In this document: piece after piece, positions 31,601 to 41,285 of the stretch | Layout: the number at the start of each line of letters is the position of its first letter | How positions within the stretch are numbered: the first letter of the stretch is position 1 | Assembly (NCBI GenBank): GCA_964035575.1 | Contig: OZ037926.1 | Coordinates: 1,116,001-1,180,000, forward strand | DNA length: 64,000 nt | Reading direction: 5' to 3' | Source: Rhynchopus sp. YZ270_cl-10 | Lineage: Eukaryota; Euglenozoa; Diplonemea; Diplonemida; Diplonemidae | The notes under the pieces: model-generated | Seen by the model: the letters and a program-made list of their open reading frames with translations, nothing else | Database searches by the model: none | What the model was told of the DNA's origin: nothing | Position numbers and translations under genes: made by a program

Positions 31601-32603
31601 GGCAATCATCAACCAGTATGTGTCCTCTGTGATAGAGGTCACACAGCGGTGCGACGGCGTCACCATGCACGTCACAGCGCAGGGCACGCTGATCTCGTGG
31701 AATTCGATCCGGCCGTGCTCCAGCCACGTTTTGCAAGCAGCGCGTTTTGCGTCGACCCTCTCCATAGAAAGCGGCAACTGGAACCTCAGCCTGTGCGTGG
31801 GCGTGGCGACTGGGCGGAGCCTCACTGGGAAGTTTGGTGTTGCGTCGCAGCTCTCGCTTGTAATGATTGGTGGCGTAGTTGACCTGGCACAGACCCTGTC
31901 TGCACAGGCTCGCAAGGCAGGCTGTTTCGCTCTTGCAAGCAGAATGCCTGGCATGAGCGGCTCAGGCATTGGAGAGGAAACGTCTTTGGAGAACAACCGA
32001 CGCCTGATTGAGGTGTGGAAGGGCAAGCGCACCGAAAAGATGCTTGACATCTGGCAGCTCAACCTTCGGAACATGTACAAAGAGCGCACCTCCTGGGGCT
32101 TTGACAGCGGAGTGGCGCCTGATGGCACGTGGACAGACGAGTTCAATGCTAATATGCGTATCGCGTATGAAGGGGGTCCTGAGGCGCTGGATATGCAGAA
32201 GCATCTGCTTGCGACGTCGCGGCAGCTGCTTGAGTGTGATCAGTGCAAGGCGCATCCGAGGGAGATATCTTGCATCACATGCGACAAATCGCTCTGCGCC
32301 ATCTGCATTGCACACTGCACCCTGCACGAGAAGGAGGAGCTGCACGTTGAATCAGCCGAGTCATTTGAGCACCTCTACACACGTCTGGGCGTCCTCCTCA
32401 GAGATGGTGTCCTGACTGCGTTCGACGAAGACCTCGATCTTACCGAGGAAGTTACAGGGTTCTGGTTAGGGCAGAAATTCCCCGACCGCATAGATCTAGT
32501 GACAGAGGGTACAAAGTCCGCCCCACACGTGCTCTCCCCAAAATCCCACGTGATCTCCCCAGTATCCGACTCACTTCATCCGATTCAAAGCCGAAAAAAT
32601 TAA
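28608..32603 (+). CDS. DOMON/cytochrome b561/cytochrome b5 class III adenylate cyclase with B-box
   Basis: 1331 aa. The ATG at 28608 starts a signal peptide (MLSSCLPGKVAVLAAVVLCAG); there is no upstream in-frame ATG close by. Domains: DOMON-like (about 45-190); cytochrome b561 core with candidate heme histidines H213, H258, H496 and H528, split by an acidic Gly/Asp loop (about 283-427, GTDGD repeats); cytochrome b5 (about 570-650, HPGG at 604, RHS at 628); class III cyclase (about 735-930) with metal aspartates D744 (FTDI) and D787 (KTIGD), the VKTIGD lysine, an IDFMGN aspartate typical of adenylate cyclases, and VNKAAR. A degenerate second cyclase-like domain follows (about 980-1110, no FTDI), then a B-box-like Cys/His cluster (about 1207-1250). 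Probably a membrane enzyme making cAMP under redox control. The family assignments are strong; the coupling is inference. Confidence 0.9.
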   Translation: MLSSCLPGKVAVLAAVVLCAGCADGFVEMRDIVLDSSLPLPESVDVNGTYDKVLELSLEWTTLHWRWDEEGGLLHIALRGKTKGWLALSFAERVGEMVPARAVVALPTAAEIMLVKLDERTNSGVRQYPQIAQEIGILNSTFVRMHGYNIIHITLNALQHRGNVAMNVATNPASKSFGFHGPGAISLLVDFANTTTVQETQMTQIDMQWGKLHGGMMIAAWCFLIPFAIILKRNGKTVFKLGNSLSLQVGIGMAFKLHMLFAGLGVALTIGGFVVGVKYMNAGGDSDGGGDADADGDWQVGIDAYGADAGAGAGADGYSATGDASKADGDGDADADGDDGDADADGNDGDSSTGDGTDGDGTDGDGTDGDGTDGDGTDGDGTDGDGTDGDGTDGDGTDGDGTGDADADGDADADADGDADAEAARASVWDTIDEDDRFGDATNRKLSNQTLPVAHPKIGWVILVAACCMPFLGILLPIFAPTKESGTLRKVLSCIHIFAGRGLLLLCIIQCFTGIIRLGQRDPELRFHMALIAVSGLSFNLALGVCLEFISRMFVVQSKGRSSRDMNFEGRISWKEIQSHDGIVDPWVVVDGRIYAVASWLASHPGGSYLIMEQAGKDASTAFHSIRHSEVAYRTMRKFYIGEVEDDRMVSAVDLAGGIAECLVRMDLDEADRQILRAEMDLPLSLSNAFRDLMYNLHIYMPFLPPSILETARASDEERSFCADQTRLDIEMTPPEDVTIVFTDIQASTQLWEAHQNGMKQALDEHNRIMRRVISDTNGYEVKTIGDAFMVAFKVPADALRFALCVQESLVKGDWGDDILTSPDCQPAYGGTGALTWRGPRVRVGMHCGVVDPQRNPITGTIDFMGNTVNKAARVEGVAVGGSVCVTEEVLALIREDERTGELGDMVIIPIGRVPLKGVQVLSSLSLIIPSSLAGRKEYCLSKFLDKKKSPATKQASVVVSTRASSRGPSKTSLTQNVGTCVFVNMKYRFLKQLESAPAIINQYVSSVIEVTQRCDGVTMHVTAQGTLISWNSIRPCSSHVLQAARFASTLSIESGNWNLSLCVGVATGRSLTGKFGVASQLSLVMIGGVVDLAQTLSAQARKAGCFALASRMPGMSGSGIGEETSLENNRRLIEVWKGKRTEKMLDIWQLNLRNMYKERTSWGFDSGVAPDGTWTDEFNANMRIAYEGGPEALDMQKHLLATSRQLLECDQCKAHPREISCITCDKSLCAICIAHCTLHEKEELHVESAESFEHLYTRLGVLLRDGVLTAFDEDLDLTEEVTGFWLGQKFPDRIDLVTEGTKSAPHVLSPKSHVISPVSDSLHPIQSRKN
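29670..29815 (+). repeat. 15-bp coding minisatellite (GTDGD)n
   Basis: About ten in-frame units of GGCACCGATGGTGAC type, with third-position differences, encode Gly-Thr-Asp-Gly-Asp inside the acidic loop of the cyclase. The array is expected to vary in length between alleles. Confidence 0.9.
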
Positions 32604-32670
32604 ATATACGGGGGAGGGGGGAATATGGGTCGAACCATGTGATGTAATATTTTCATCTTTTCATTTTATA

Positions 32671-32899
32671 GGTGGCTAACTACGTGAGGTTTATCATTAC
32701 AAACTCTCCCTTTTTATTTATTCATATACTGTTGTGCCGCAGGTACTTTCATCCGGATGGCTGGCATCGTACGTGGGTCAGTCGGAGGTGCCTGCATTAA
32801 TTACTTCACTTTTATTCCGGGGTTTGATAACCCGCGGAGAACCAGTGCCTGCGTACGCCGCACGGTGAGGTGTTTGCACTTCCAACTTCTCTTTTATTT
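32671..32899 (+). repeat. Modules A-C-D in one block
   Basis: Module A at 32671-32706 (diverged), module C at 32736-32805 (GGCATCGTACGTGGGTCAG) and module D at 32842-32899 (CAGTGCCTGCG, CGGTGAGGTGTTTGCACTTC). Same order as at 26983-27320, with similar spacing for A to C. Confidence 0.65.
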
Positions 32900-34099
32900 A
32901 AAAATCATCCAAAATCTCCCCAACCGTATGTTTTCTCGGAATGTGAAAGTTTTGCTCCAAATGAATACAAGGAGAAATAATCGGTAACTCTTGATAAAAC
33001 GTATCCTAGTAGAAGATCTCACGAGGACCACCTAAAAGGGACCTACTGAAAACTCCTTTGCGACAAACAGAAGTTGATAAAAAAAGTCGTCCGACCCCGG
33101 AATTGAACGTTTTTACGCCCCATCTTCCACAGAAATAAAATCTCGGAAGCCCCCGGAGCTATAGGTCCGCAGTTTGGTGCGTATTTACCCCCGCTAAAAG
33201 GTGCGTGCCTGAGTTTCCGGAGCGCTCTGAAAAAATTCCGGGGTCAGACAATTTAGTGAAAAATGGGCAAAACCAGGTTATTCTATACGGTTGGGCAGAT
33301 TTTGTATGATAAACCAAGCATTGATAAGAGGAAATAGAATCGATGGAAGGTGTGTGCTTTTGTAAAGTGTTTTGCATTAAGCATTTGTTTTATCACCCAT
33401 TTGCAGAGCGATAAGCAATTGATTTTTCCTTGGTTGTTTTCTTTTTCTTCACTTGTCATTATCCTGAAGTCAGATTCTATTTTTTATACTTTGATGTGTC
33501 AACTATAAAAACGTAACAGCATATAGCTGCGGCAACCCCACCCACCCACCCTCCCTTCTTTGTTTGGGACAGCACATCTCGGGCGTCTCAATTTCTACCG
33601 AAGTATAGACGGCGGAATAATATTCTGTAACACCAGAATTTAGAACAGATCAAAAAGAAGTAATCATCGAAATGCTCGCTGTCGGCCAATTTATGAGTTA
33701 GGTTTCATTTTTGGTGCGTCAAACAGGTGTTGCTCGTATTCTGTGTGAGTGTATTCCCCCCACCCCCCCCCTTTGTGCTTTTTCATCGTACTTGGCACGC
33801 TCGCGTGTATGTTTGATAACTTATATAGGGCAATTCTTGCGCAGAATATGGCCCATGTGTATGTGTGTGTATGTGTTTTCCAAAATTAGCAGTCGGAATA
33901 GAGAAGTGTAATCCTTCCTCCTACCACATCGTCGTGTATATATTCAGCTCTCACCGTGGTATTTATGAAAGATGGTACCTATTCTTTTGCGTGCGAACCC
34001 ATTTCACTTGCGTATCATACAATGTCCTATTTATGTTTCTCTTTAAAAAAAAGTGTCTTGATAGGACCCGTTCCCCACACGTTGGCTTCGTATGGAAAT

Positions 34100-34165
34100 T
34101 ACGGGCGTCATGACGTCGTAATTACGGGGATGTTAACGACGTCATGACGTCATGACGCACGTATT
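34100..34165. promoter_or_regulatory. Overlapping TGACGTCA palindromes
   Basis: The stretch around 34130-34160 contains overlapping CATGACGT words and the palindrome TGACGTCA, with GGCGTCATGACGTCGTAATT just upstream. TGACGTCA is the bZIP/CRE site in other eukaryotes. No adjacent gene start supports promoter use, so function is speculative. Confidence 0.25.
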
Positions 34166-34520
34166 TTTTACCCCGTTTTTGACCCCGTCGCCCGTCACGT
34201 AATGTACTTACGAGGCCAACGTGCAGTTTAGAGTAGTTGTCACCCTAGTTGACGATCATGTCTTTCAATTTCTCTGTTCTTCTGAATTGAAAATCATGTG
34301 AATCTAATTTTTTCTTCATCAATTTACTTGCTTCTACTTTGCACCGGACTAAACAATAGATTCATGCAAAAAGGCTACTATTTAAAGTAGCGGAGCTCAT
34401 CCTCGGGTGCCTACACTAATACCAAATTTCAAAAAAAAAAAAATGTGAAATCTGTCGCCCCTTTTTTTTTTTTTTTTTTTTTTTTTTTGTCGATACGCTC
34501 AACCTTTCTTGTGATGTGCG

Positions 34521-35671
34521 CATATCAGTGGCTGTCACGAAAGGTGTCAATTTCAGAATCCCAAAAAAAAAAGTCAAATTTTTTTTTTTGAAAAGTACGT
34601 ATTTGGGCTTAAATTTGCCCGCCGATTCCATTGGAGCAAGAATTTTGAACTTTTGAAAAAATCAAATTTAGTCAAATCCAAAAAAGCGGTTTTTGCCGAA
34701 AATCTTTTTGAAATCCCGGGATAGGTGCCTAATTTTCCGGAGCTGGAAACTGCGCGGATCTGCATTTCCGGAGTCCGCGCAAAAAAATGGAAAAAAAATC
34801 GAGAAGATTAGTGGAGTAGAAGTTTAGTGGAAGGTGGTCCACTGGGTTTGGGCACTTTACTACTGTATTCCTATGGGTAAAAACCCGTTCAAAAGTGCCT
34901 ATGTGGGTCACCATGTAAAAAAAAGTGGTGAGGGTGAGGCTTTTGTGTTGTTTGAGGGCTTCAAAACCTTATTCAGAGTCTTTTATGTAGTTTTTTTTAC
35001 AACTCGTTGTAAAACCACCTGAATATATGACCTAGGGAACCTACGACAAACGTGACCGACCCATTTTTTGCACCTTTCCACTGTATTCCGGAGCTGGGGG
35101 TGGTAACTCCCCTTGTTGCCCAAGGCAGACCAAGCCACCTCTCCTTCGGGACGTCAGCAGAAGATGCCAGGACCCAAGCACGCACGTACTTCGGCAGCAA
35201 CGCAATTTGCCAGCCATTCTCACAGCTGTCACGAAGCAACATCGCTCCAGCATTACCAGGACAGGTTCTGATTATGAGCCATTTTCCTTAGTGTTTTCCC
35301 CTATTAAAAGTAGTGAAAATTCGATTTTGGGGGGAGAGCCGACCATCCCACAGGAAAAAATGGGGTGCAAAAAATTTAAAAAAAAGTACGGAATTGAGAG
35401 ATTTTTGACGAATGAATCCAAAGAAAGCATTTTCGAAAAAAATATTCAACTTCTGGTCGGTCCACAGGCCAGTTTCCTTAGGCCACTTTTTCGACCCTCA
35501 TCCCACAATCCCGGGGAGGGGGAGAAAAAAATTTCCCCCGGAAACTGCGCGGATCTGCATTTCCGGAGTCCGCGCAAAAAAATGCAAAAAAAATCGATAA
35601 GATTAGTGGAGTAGAAGTTTAGTGGAAGGTGGTCCACCAAATTGACACCTTTCGTGACAGCCACTGATATG
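34521..35671. repeat. 1.15-kb segment bounded by 33-bp perfect inverted repeats
   Basis: The 33 bp at 34521-34553 (CATATCAGTGGCTGTCACGA..) recur exactly as reverse complement at 35639-35671. Inside lies a direct repeat: 34744-34842 and 35540-35637 are about 98 bp with only a few differences (GGAAACTGCGCGGATCTGCA..GGTGGTCCAC). No flanking target duplication and no ORF with a known domain, so a TIR transposon is possible but unproven. Confidence 0.5.
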
Positions 35672-37112
35672 TTAGCACCCAAGATTTTTTTTTTTTTTAA
35701 AATGCGAGTACACCTCGAAGTGCTCCACCTCCACATCTTGTCGTCACTTCTCTTCTGCGATGGAGAACGTATGTCACCCATTCAAACACTCACAAACACC
35801 GTTTAAAAACCACCTGTCCCCCCCCTTCTTTTTTGGTTAAAAAAAATATTAGAGTACCCACACAGTACTTCCCCACATATATCTCAGTCTTTTTCTCTTT
35901 TTCTTTTTGTGTATCCGGGAAATGCAAGCTAGCGCGTTTTGAAACAAAAATATTGGGTGATGTTTCTGAGATTGCAGTGGTGGATTGGTTGGGATGATAA
36001 TCCCACAACACATGCTCCGAGTCGTTGTACAGCTGACAGCCACGCCCATATAAACAGTAGTGAAGTTTGCTTTCTTCTTTTTGGAAGCAGTGTGGATGGT
36101 GAGGGGGTCATCCATCAATACAAGTTTTCGAACTTTTTTCTCCTTTCTAAAAAAAAAATGTTTGGGTTCATTTAGTGCACCCTATTATACCTTCTATTCA
36201 GTAGAATGGTTAGTATATGAAACAATCCTTTCTATTATTATTTGCATATGTTGAAACACCTTTCGTTTTGTTTTGTTTCGTTTTTGTTTTGAAAAAACCA
36301 TTGCCAGTCAGTTTTTGGACTGAACTGGCTTGAACATAGTGGCGGGTTACCAACCCACAAAATACTTCCCCCCCCCCCCGACGAATATTTTTAGGTAGGA
36401 GGGTTCTAGTTCCAGCAAGTTTTTATGGTCTGCAGTCACGCCCGACTTTACAGGCGTTCAGGTGAATGTGTACACATTTTTATTGGGGCCAACAAGTAAC
36501 CCAACAAAAGAGCACGAATAAAGGGGGGATGACCTATTATTACACCCCTGTTAAATTTAACTCCAAAAAAACAGTGTACCTATTATTACGGTAATAGGTC
36601 CACTGCAAGTACTAGGTCCACCCCTTTAGCAAGAAGACCCAAAATCGTTTTTGTTTTTGTTTTTGTTTTGTATGACTTTCTCATTCAGCCAATCAACACA
36701 AAATTCATGTTTTTTTGTTTTGTTTTTGTTTTGTTTGCTTGCAACACGATCATCTGGTGTGTTGCATGCAAAATGGTCGGAGAAAACTTCTTTGTCTTAG
36801 TTCTTCAACTTTTAACTAGAGGTTAAGATCCCAGACGCCTTATTCTGTTTGCAAACGTAGTTTGGAGGAAGGGGAAAAAAAAAAAACAAGAATAACATAT
36901 TTCATGTTCTTTCTAATCACAGAATAAAAAAAAAGAAAAAAAAGTTCATTTTTAGTCTCGTGCGCCACGCACCCACAAATACCCACCAACCACTCCCTCT
37001 ACGTGATATTGACACAACACACCACTACACGCTACAGGTATTTTTACTGCAAACCATAAACTACACAAGAGCCAACCTACCCACTCCCTTTCTTCTCCCT
37101 GCCTGTGGTTTG

Positions 37113-39956
37113 ATGCGGCAGAGCATGGCACTGCTGGCTCTGTGTGTGGGGTTGGCGCAGGGAAGCATCTACTCGCAGTACACCCTGGACGGCCCTGAGG
37201 TGACGGACACGTTTGGGAGGACGAGCACAACGAAGAAGCTTGCGCTTGGGTCTGGCAGCAACGCAGTGTGTGGGAAGTCGTACCACATGCGGAGCGGGGA
37301 CTTCATCACATTGAAAGAGGGGAACGGGGCACCCACTGGGAACGTTGACTTTTCAATTGCGGGCTACGTGAAGCCTGTGACGATGACGAGAAATGGACGT
37401 ACGCTGTTGACACTTGGTGGGACGGACAGGGCGCAGGACAGGTCACGTGGGAACTGGGGTGCGTGGGTGATGGTGGACCGTTACGGACGTCTGAGTGTGC
37501 GCACGCCGCTCATTCGGGTGCGGAGCAGTGGAAAGGTTGTGGTGGGTGTGTGGCACCAGGTTGTGTTGACGTACACAGCTGCAGAGACGATGCTGCGGCT
37601 GTGGGTCGACGGCAAGCTTGTGCTGTCGAAGCGTGCGACGATGGACCTGCAGCAGAGTTCGAGGTACGGCGGGATGGCGATTGGAGAGTACCACCTGGGG
37701 GGCACAAGGATGTCGCGTGATGGGGAGTTCTTCGTCGACCACGTGAGCTTTGCCGACCACGTGATGACGCCACAGGAGGCACGTGCACCGTGCTTGGGGG
37801 TGACGGTGGCGGTGACGGAGGCTCCTCGCACAGGAGCACCTGCCACTTCTGCGCCTGCCACACGTGCACCACCAAGACCAACACAGCCTCCTGCCACATC
37901 TGCACCAGCCACACCACGTACAAGCACACCTGCGAGGAGCACGCCACCGTCGTCGTCGTCCTCGGCTGCAGTGTGTGCGCAACGCGGTGCTGTGTGCGGT
38001 GTGGTGCGTGCGCAGGACGGGCCAACTGTGCAGTGCGGGAGCTGTGCGGCGGGGATGGTGTGCTCGTTCAACCGCTGCGAGTCACGCTGTGCGCTGGCAG
38101 ACATCGGACAGGAGGGGCCCTTTGACGCAAGCCTGTTCGCGTACGTGCCGCTCGAGTTTTCCTACGAAGACCTGTCTGCACACGCCCATGCAGTGTCGGC
38201 GGAGCTGTTCCCGACGGACAGACGCGAGCAGGAGTTCCCGTACGAAAGTGTGACGGACATGAGGTCGCGCGCAGTGCGTGTGGACTTTGGTGCGCTGTCT
38301 GCTGGGCCGGGCAGTGTGACGCTGTCGCTGAAGGTGCAGCCGCACACAGCGGGGCAGACGGGTGTGCTGCTGCAGTCTGCGGCGGTGACGGTTGCCGAGG
38401 ATGCAGGGCGTGTGTCGGTGGCAGTGCGGGCTGCAGGCGGGGCGGAGGTGGCGGTGGTGCACACGACAGCGCTCTCGCACCGCCACTGCAACCACGTGGC
38501 AGTGGTGGTTGCTGCCGACGGTGCTGTGGCTGTGTACGTGAACGGTGTGGCTGCGGGCGGTGCGCCTGTGTCTGTGTCGGGGACGATGCAGTTGGGGGGC
38601 GTGCTCTCTGTGCCGCAGCACCCTGGGAAGGTGTGGGACGTGCGTGTGTACTCGCGTGCCCTGGGTGCGGCAGAGGTGGAGACGCTGGGGAACAGGTGCG
38701 GGGCTGTTGGGACGTCGTCGCTGGTGGTGCCCGACGCAACGATGCCGAACTTCCTGTGCGGTGTGTACGAGTGCATCTACTGGCCTGAGGGGGTGACGGA
38801 CACAACGCAGGACAGCTTCGAGTACCAGCTCTCGGGACACGACATGACCTGGGAGCACAACGTGCTGGAGACAGGGATGTACGTGCACGGGGCGCTGTGT
38901 GCCGAGTACGCAAAGCCACGCCAGGTGCTGCTGACGGACGGGTACCGCCGGTCGTGGGTGAGCAAGTTCGACTTTGGGAAGGCGTGGAACCAGTACGTGC
39001 TGCACGAGAACTTCCACTCGTACCAGAAGCGTGCACAGGGGTCGACGAAGTTCCTTGCAGAGTCGACTGCGTCGTGGGGTGCGTTCTCACAGAAACCGAC
39101 TGCGTATGACACGATTCTCGGGATGTACACCCTGCAGCCACAGCTAGCGCTGTGGACGACACAGAGCTCGACCTTCACAGACGGGATTGTGGACATTGGG
39201 AAGGGCGGGCACCAGTACGGGGCGGCGATCTGGGACTGGTTCGTGACACACCACGTGCTTGGGGACGACTTCTGGGTGGGGAAGGTGTACAACCGTGCGC
39301 GCCTTGGGCTGGCACCGTTGAGTGGTGCACCTGCGGAGGGAATGTACAACGCACTTGCGGAGGCTGGGTACGACATGCGTGAGGTCTTCGGCGACTTTGC
39401 GGCACGTGTGACGACGTGGGACGTCGACTACGAAGAGACCTTCCGTGCGTCTGAGGAAGGGTCGTTCCGCCGCATGGACGGGAACAACAAGAACAACAAG
39501 GAGGACCCTGTGGCGGACGAGGAGGTTGACAACAAGGTGGCTGTCTTCTACGGTGCTGGCGGCACGGACGGGGCGTGGGTGTCTGTGCCTGGGCGGTACA
39601 TGATCGGGGACTGGGCGTTCAACGCATACGAGGTGTCGGGTGTGGCGACAGAGACACAGTACACAGTGGGTGTGGTGCCGTCTGCTGCGAACCCTGCGTA
39701 CTCTGAGTTCCGTGCGCAGGCTGTTGTGCACAACACAGCGACTGGGGAGCGGCGTTACGTGCGGCTCCCTGCAGCAGTGGCAGGGACGGGCGGCAAGGCT
39801 GTGACGGCAACGGTGCGTGTGGGTGCCGGGGAGACGCTGTACTTGGTGGTGGCAAACACGCCTGCAACGCAGTTCACAGACTTCCTCGCGTACTCGTACG
39901 CCTACCTCATCCAGGAGGGGGGTGGGCCACACGTGCCAGTTCCAGACCAGGTGTGA
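37113..39956 (+). CDS. Secreted LamG-domain protein with HExxH peptidase-like domain
   Basis: 947 aa from ATG at 37113, starting a signal peptide (MRQSMALLALCVGLAQG). The first concanavalin A/LamG-like jelly roll is at about 20-235 (GVWHQVVLTYTAAETMLRLWVDG). A Thr/Pro/Ala-rich linker (about 235-285) and short Cys cluster (about 290-330) lead to a second LamG-like domain (about 345-530, NHVAVVVAADGAVAVYVNG). The C-terminal part has HENFH (H631, E632, H635) with a candidate third ligand at E650 (FLAESTASW) and GGHQYGAAIWDWFVTHH. That pattern resembles the DUF6055-type zinc peptidase-like family. No TM helix follows, so it is probably secreted or retained by binding glycans. Likely role: extracellular proteolysis; substrate unknown. 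The downstream 39660-39956 part is a beta-rich tail. Confidence 0.8.
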   Translation: MRQSMALLALCVGLAQGSIYSQYTLDGPEVTDTFGRTSTTKKLALGSGSNAVCGKSYHMRSGDFITLKEGNGAPTGNVDFSIAGYVKPVTMTRNGRTLLTLGGTDRAQDRSRGNWGAWVMVDRYGRLSVRTPLIRVRSSGKVVVGVWHQVVLTYTAAETMLRLWVDGKLVLSKRATMDLQQSSRYGGMAIGEYHLGGTRMSRDGEFFVDHVSFADHVMTPQEARAPCLGVTVAVTEAPRTGAPATSAPATRAPPRPTQPPATSAPATPRTSTPARSTPPSSSSSAAVCAQRGAVCGVVRAQDGPTVQCGSCAAGMVCSFNRCESRCALADIGQEGPFDASLFAYVPLEFSYEDLSAHAHAVSAELFPTDRREQEFPYESVTDMRSRAVRVDFGALSAGPGSVTLSLKVQPHTAGQTGVLLQSAAVTVAEDAGRVSVAVRAAGGAEVAVVHTTALSHRHCNHVAVVVAADGAVAVYVNGVAAGGAPVSVSGTMQLGGVLSVPQHPGKVWDVRVYSRALGAAEVETLGNRCGAVGTSSLVVPDATMPNFLCGVYECIYWPEGVTDTTQDSFEYQLSGHDMTWEHNVLETGMYVHGALCAEYAKPRQVLLTDGYRRSWVSKFDFGKAWNQYVLHENFHSYQKRAQGSTKFLAESTASWGAFSQKPTAYDTILGMYTLQPQLALWTTQSSTFTDGIVDIGKGGHQYGAAIWDWFVTHHVLGDDFWVGKVYNRARLGLAPLSGAPAEGMYNALAEAGYDMREVFGDFAARVTTWDVDYEETFRASEEGSFRRMDGNNKNNKEDPVADEEVDNKVAVFYGAGGTDGAWVSVPGRYMIGDWAFNAYEVSGVATETQYTVGVVPSAANPAYSEFRAQAVVHNTATGERRYVRLPAAVAGTGGKAVTATVRVGAGETLYLVVANTPATQFTDFLAYSYAYLIQEGGGPHVPVPDQV

Positions 39957-41285
39957 GAGACAATGGAGGAATCCTTTGTTTTGTTTTGTGGTGCGTGTGT
40001 GTGTGTGTGTGGTGTGGAAAGGCAAAGACAAAGAGAGGCACAGAGAATCACCCATTTTATTGATAGCAACAAAACCCCCACCGCCAATCGAATGTCTTTC
40101 CCTTTGCCCTTTGCCCTTTGCCCTTTCTTATTAATCATTTGAAAAAAGAATATTGAGGAAACTGACACCTTTTTAATTTACTGACACTCTTTTGTTCAAC
40201 ACACCATTGTTCGATTTTAATACGTTGGCAACAGTCATGAAACACATAACACATCACGACGCATACATGCACCCTGTTATGGTGCTGCAGTGTGGTACGG
40301 TGTGTTTGTGTGTTTCTGCACGTGTTGCCCATACAGGTCCGCCGGTTGTTTGCTTCAATAGGTTGGTCTTGTATCATTATTTTTGTTTATGATCCCCGTT
40401 GAGACTGTTCTTCACATAGATCCATGTGTCTCGTGAGGTGCATTCGTCTTGCAAGTTTCGATTTTTTCCCTGTTTTTTCTGTCCCACTAATATACCATTT
40501 TCAAGCGAAATAAGCCTTTCTTTTTGTTTTAAATTTCATGCTTGTTTCGGGACGTTCTTGTTCACCGCATGCACTATCCATGTTGATGTACAGGTAGTCC
40601 AATTTTGTCCCTTATTTTCTTAGTTTTTTGTCCACCTCACTCGACAGTTTTCATGTTTGCTCGATCCCTTCAATGGGAGCACTGCAGCTTTTACTGTTTT
40701 TCTTTGTTTTTGTTCTTTTGCCTCAATACAAACTATACCACAGGAGACGCAGCATACTTGTCTTTTGTACGTGGCAGGCACCCTGTGCACCTTGGCACAG
40801 TGTGGTTTTATTATTATAGAAAACAGAATATTCTTTGTGGGCAGCAACAACAACTTTTGCTCAGTTCTGACCTTCTCCTCTTCCGTTGAGAGGAAAGTGT
40901 CCGGACCACGTTGTGTGTGCCACAAGGTTGCAGGACACGTCGGTTGCCACCTGGCACACACGGCGCTTTCTTGGCTGTTTATATCACCACTTTCCCTCTT
41001 CCCTCCCCGTTCATCGCATTTTCCAAAATAAATGTAAAATAAAAGAATACTCTCTGTCGGGCTGATTTTTTTGTACACTGTTTCCTGCACCCTACCCGCC
41101 CACAAAACACATCCACACACCCACAGACCATATCCTATACACATTACTCTTATTCGTGACCACACATCTTTGTCTACACTAACCTAACCAAAGCAAAGAG
41201 GAGAACCACAAGCGAAGAGCAAACACAACACAACACAACGGAGCCAGCAGCGCCAGCAGTTACGGTGGGAGCGAGGACAGCGACA
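39957..41285. other. Intergenic region
   Basis: No gene recognised. Contains short simple repeats ((GT)n near 39992-40010 and a CCCTTTG repeat near 40096-40125). AT-rich signals (AAATAAATGTAAAATAAAAG near 41028-41047) do not identify a feature on their own. Confidence 0.5.

Larger units (their letters stand above)
32604..37112. other. Intergenic region with repeats
   Basis: About 4.5 kb without a recognisable gene. It holds modules A-C-D, module E (34394-34432), a 33-bp perfect inverted repeat pair, a 98-bp direct repeat, palindromic TGACGTCA motifs and poly-T tracts. The last 90 bp before the next gene are pyrimidine-rich. Confidence 0.6.

Noticed and set aside
28544-32146. Long minus-strand open frames over the cyclase gene
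   Set aside because: They are shadows of the GC-rich plus-strand gene; no domain is readable in them.
33070-33145. Possible tRNA-like B-box near GACCCCGGAATTGAACG
   Set aside because: No matching acceptor stem, A box or anticodon arm could be drawn. The segment only pairs with a nearby inverted AATTCCGGGGTC.
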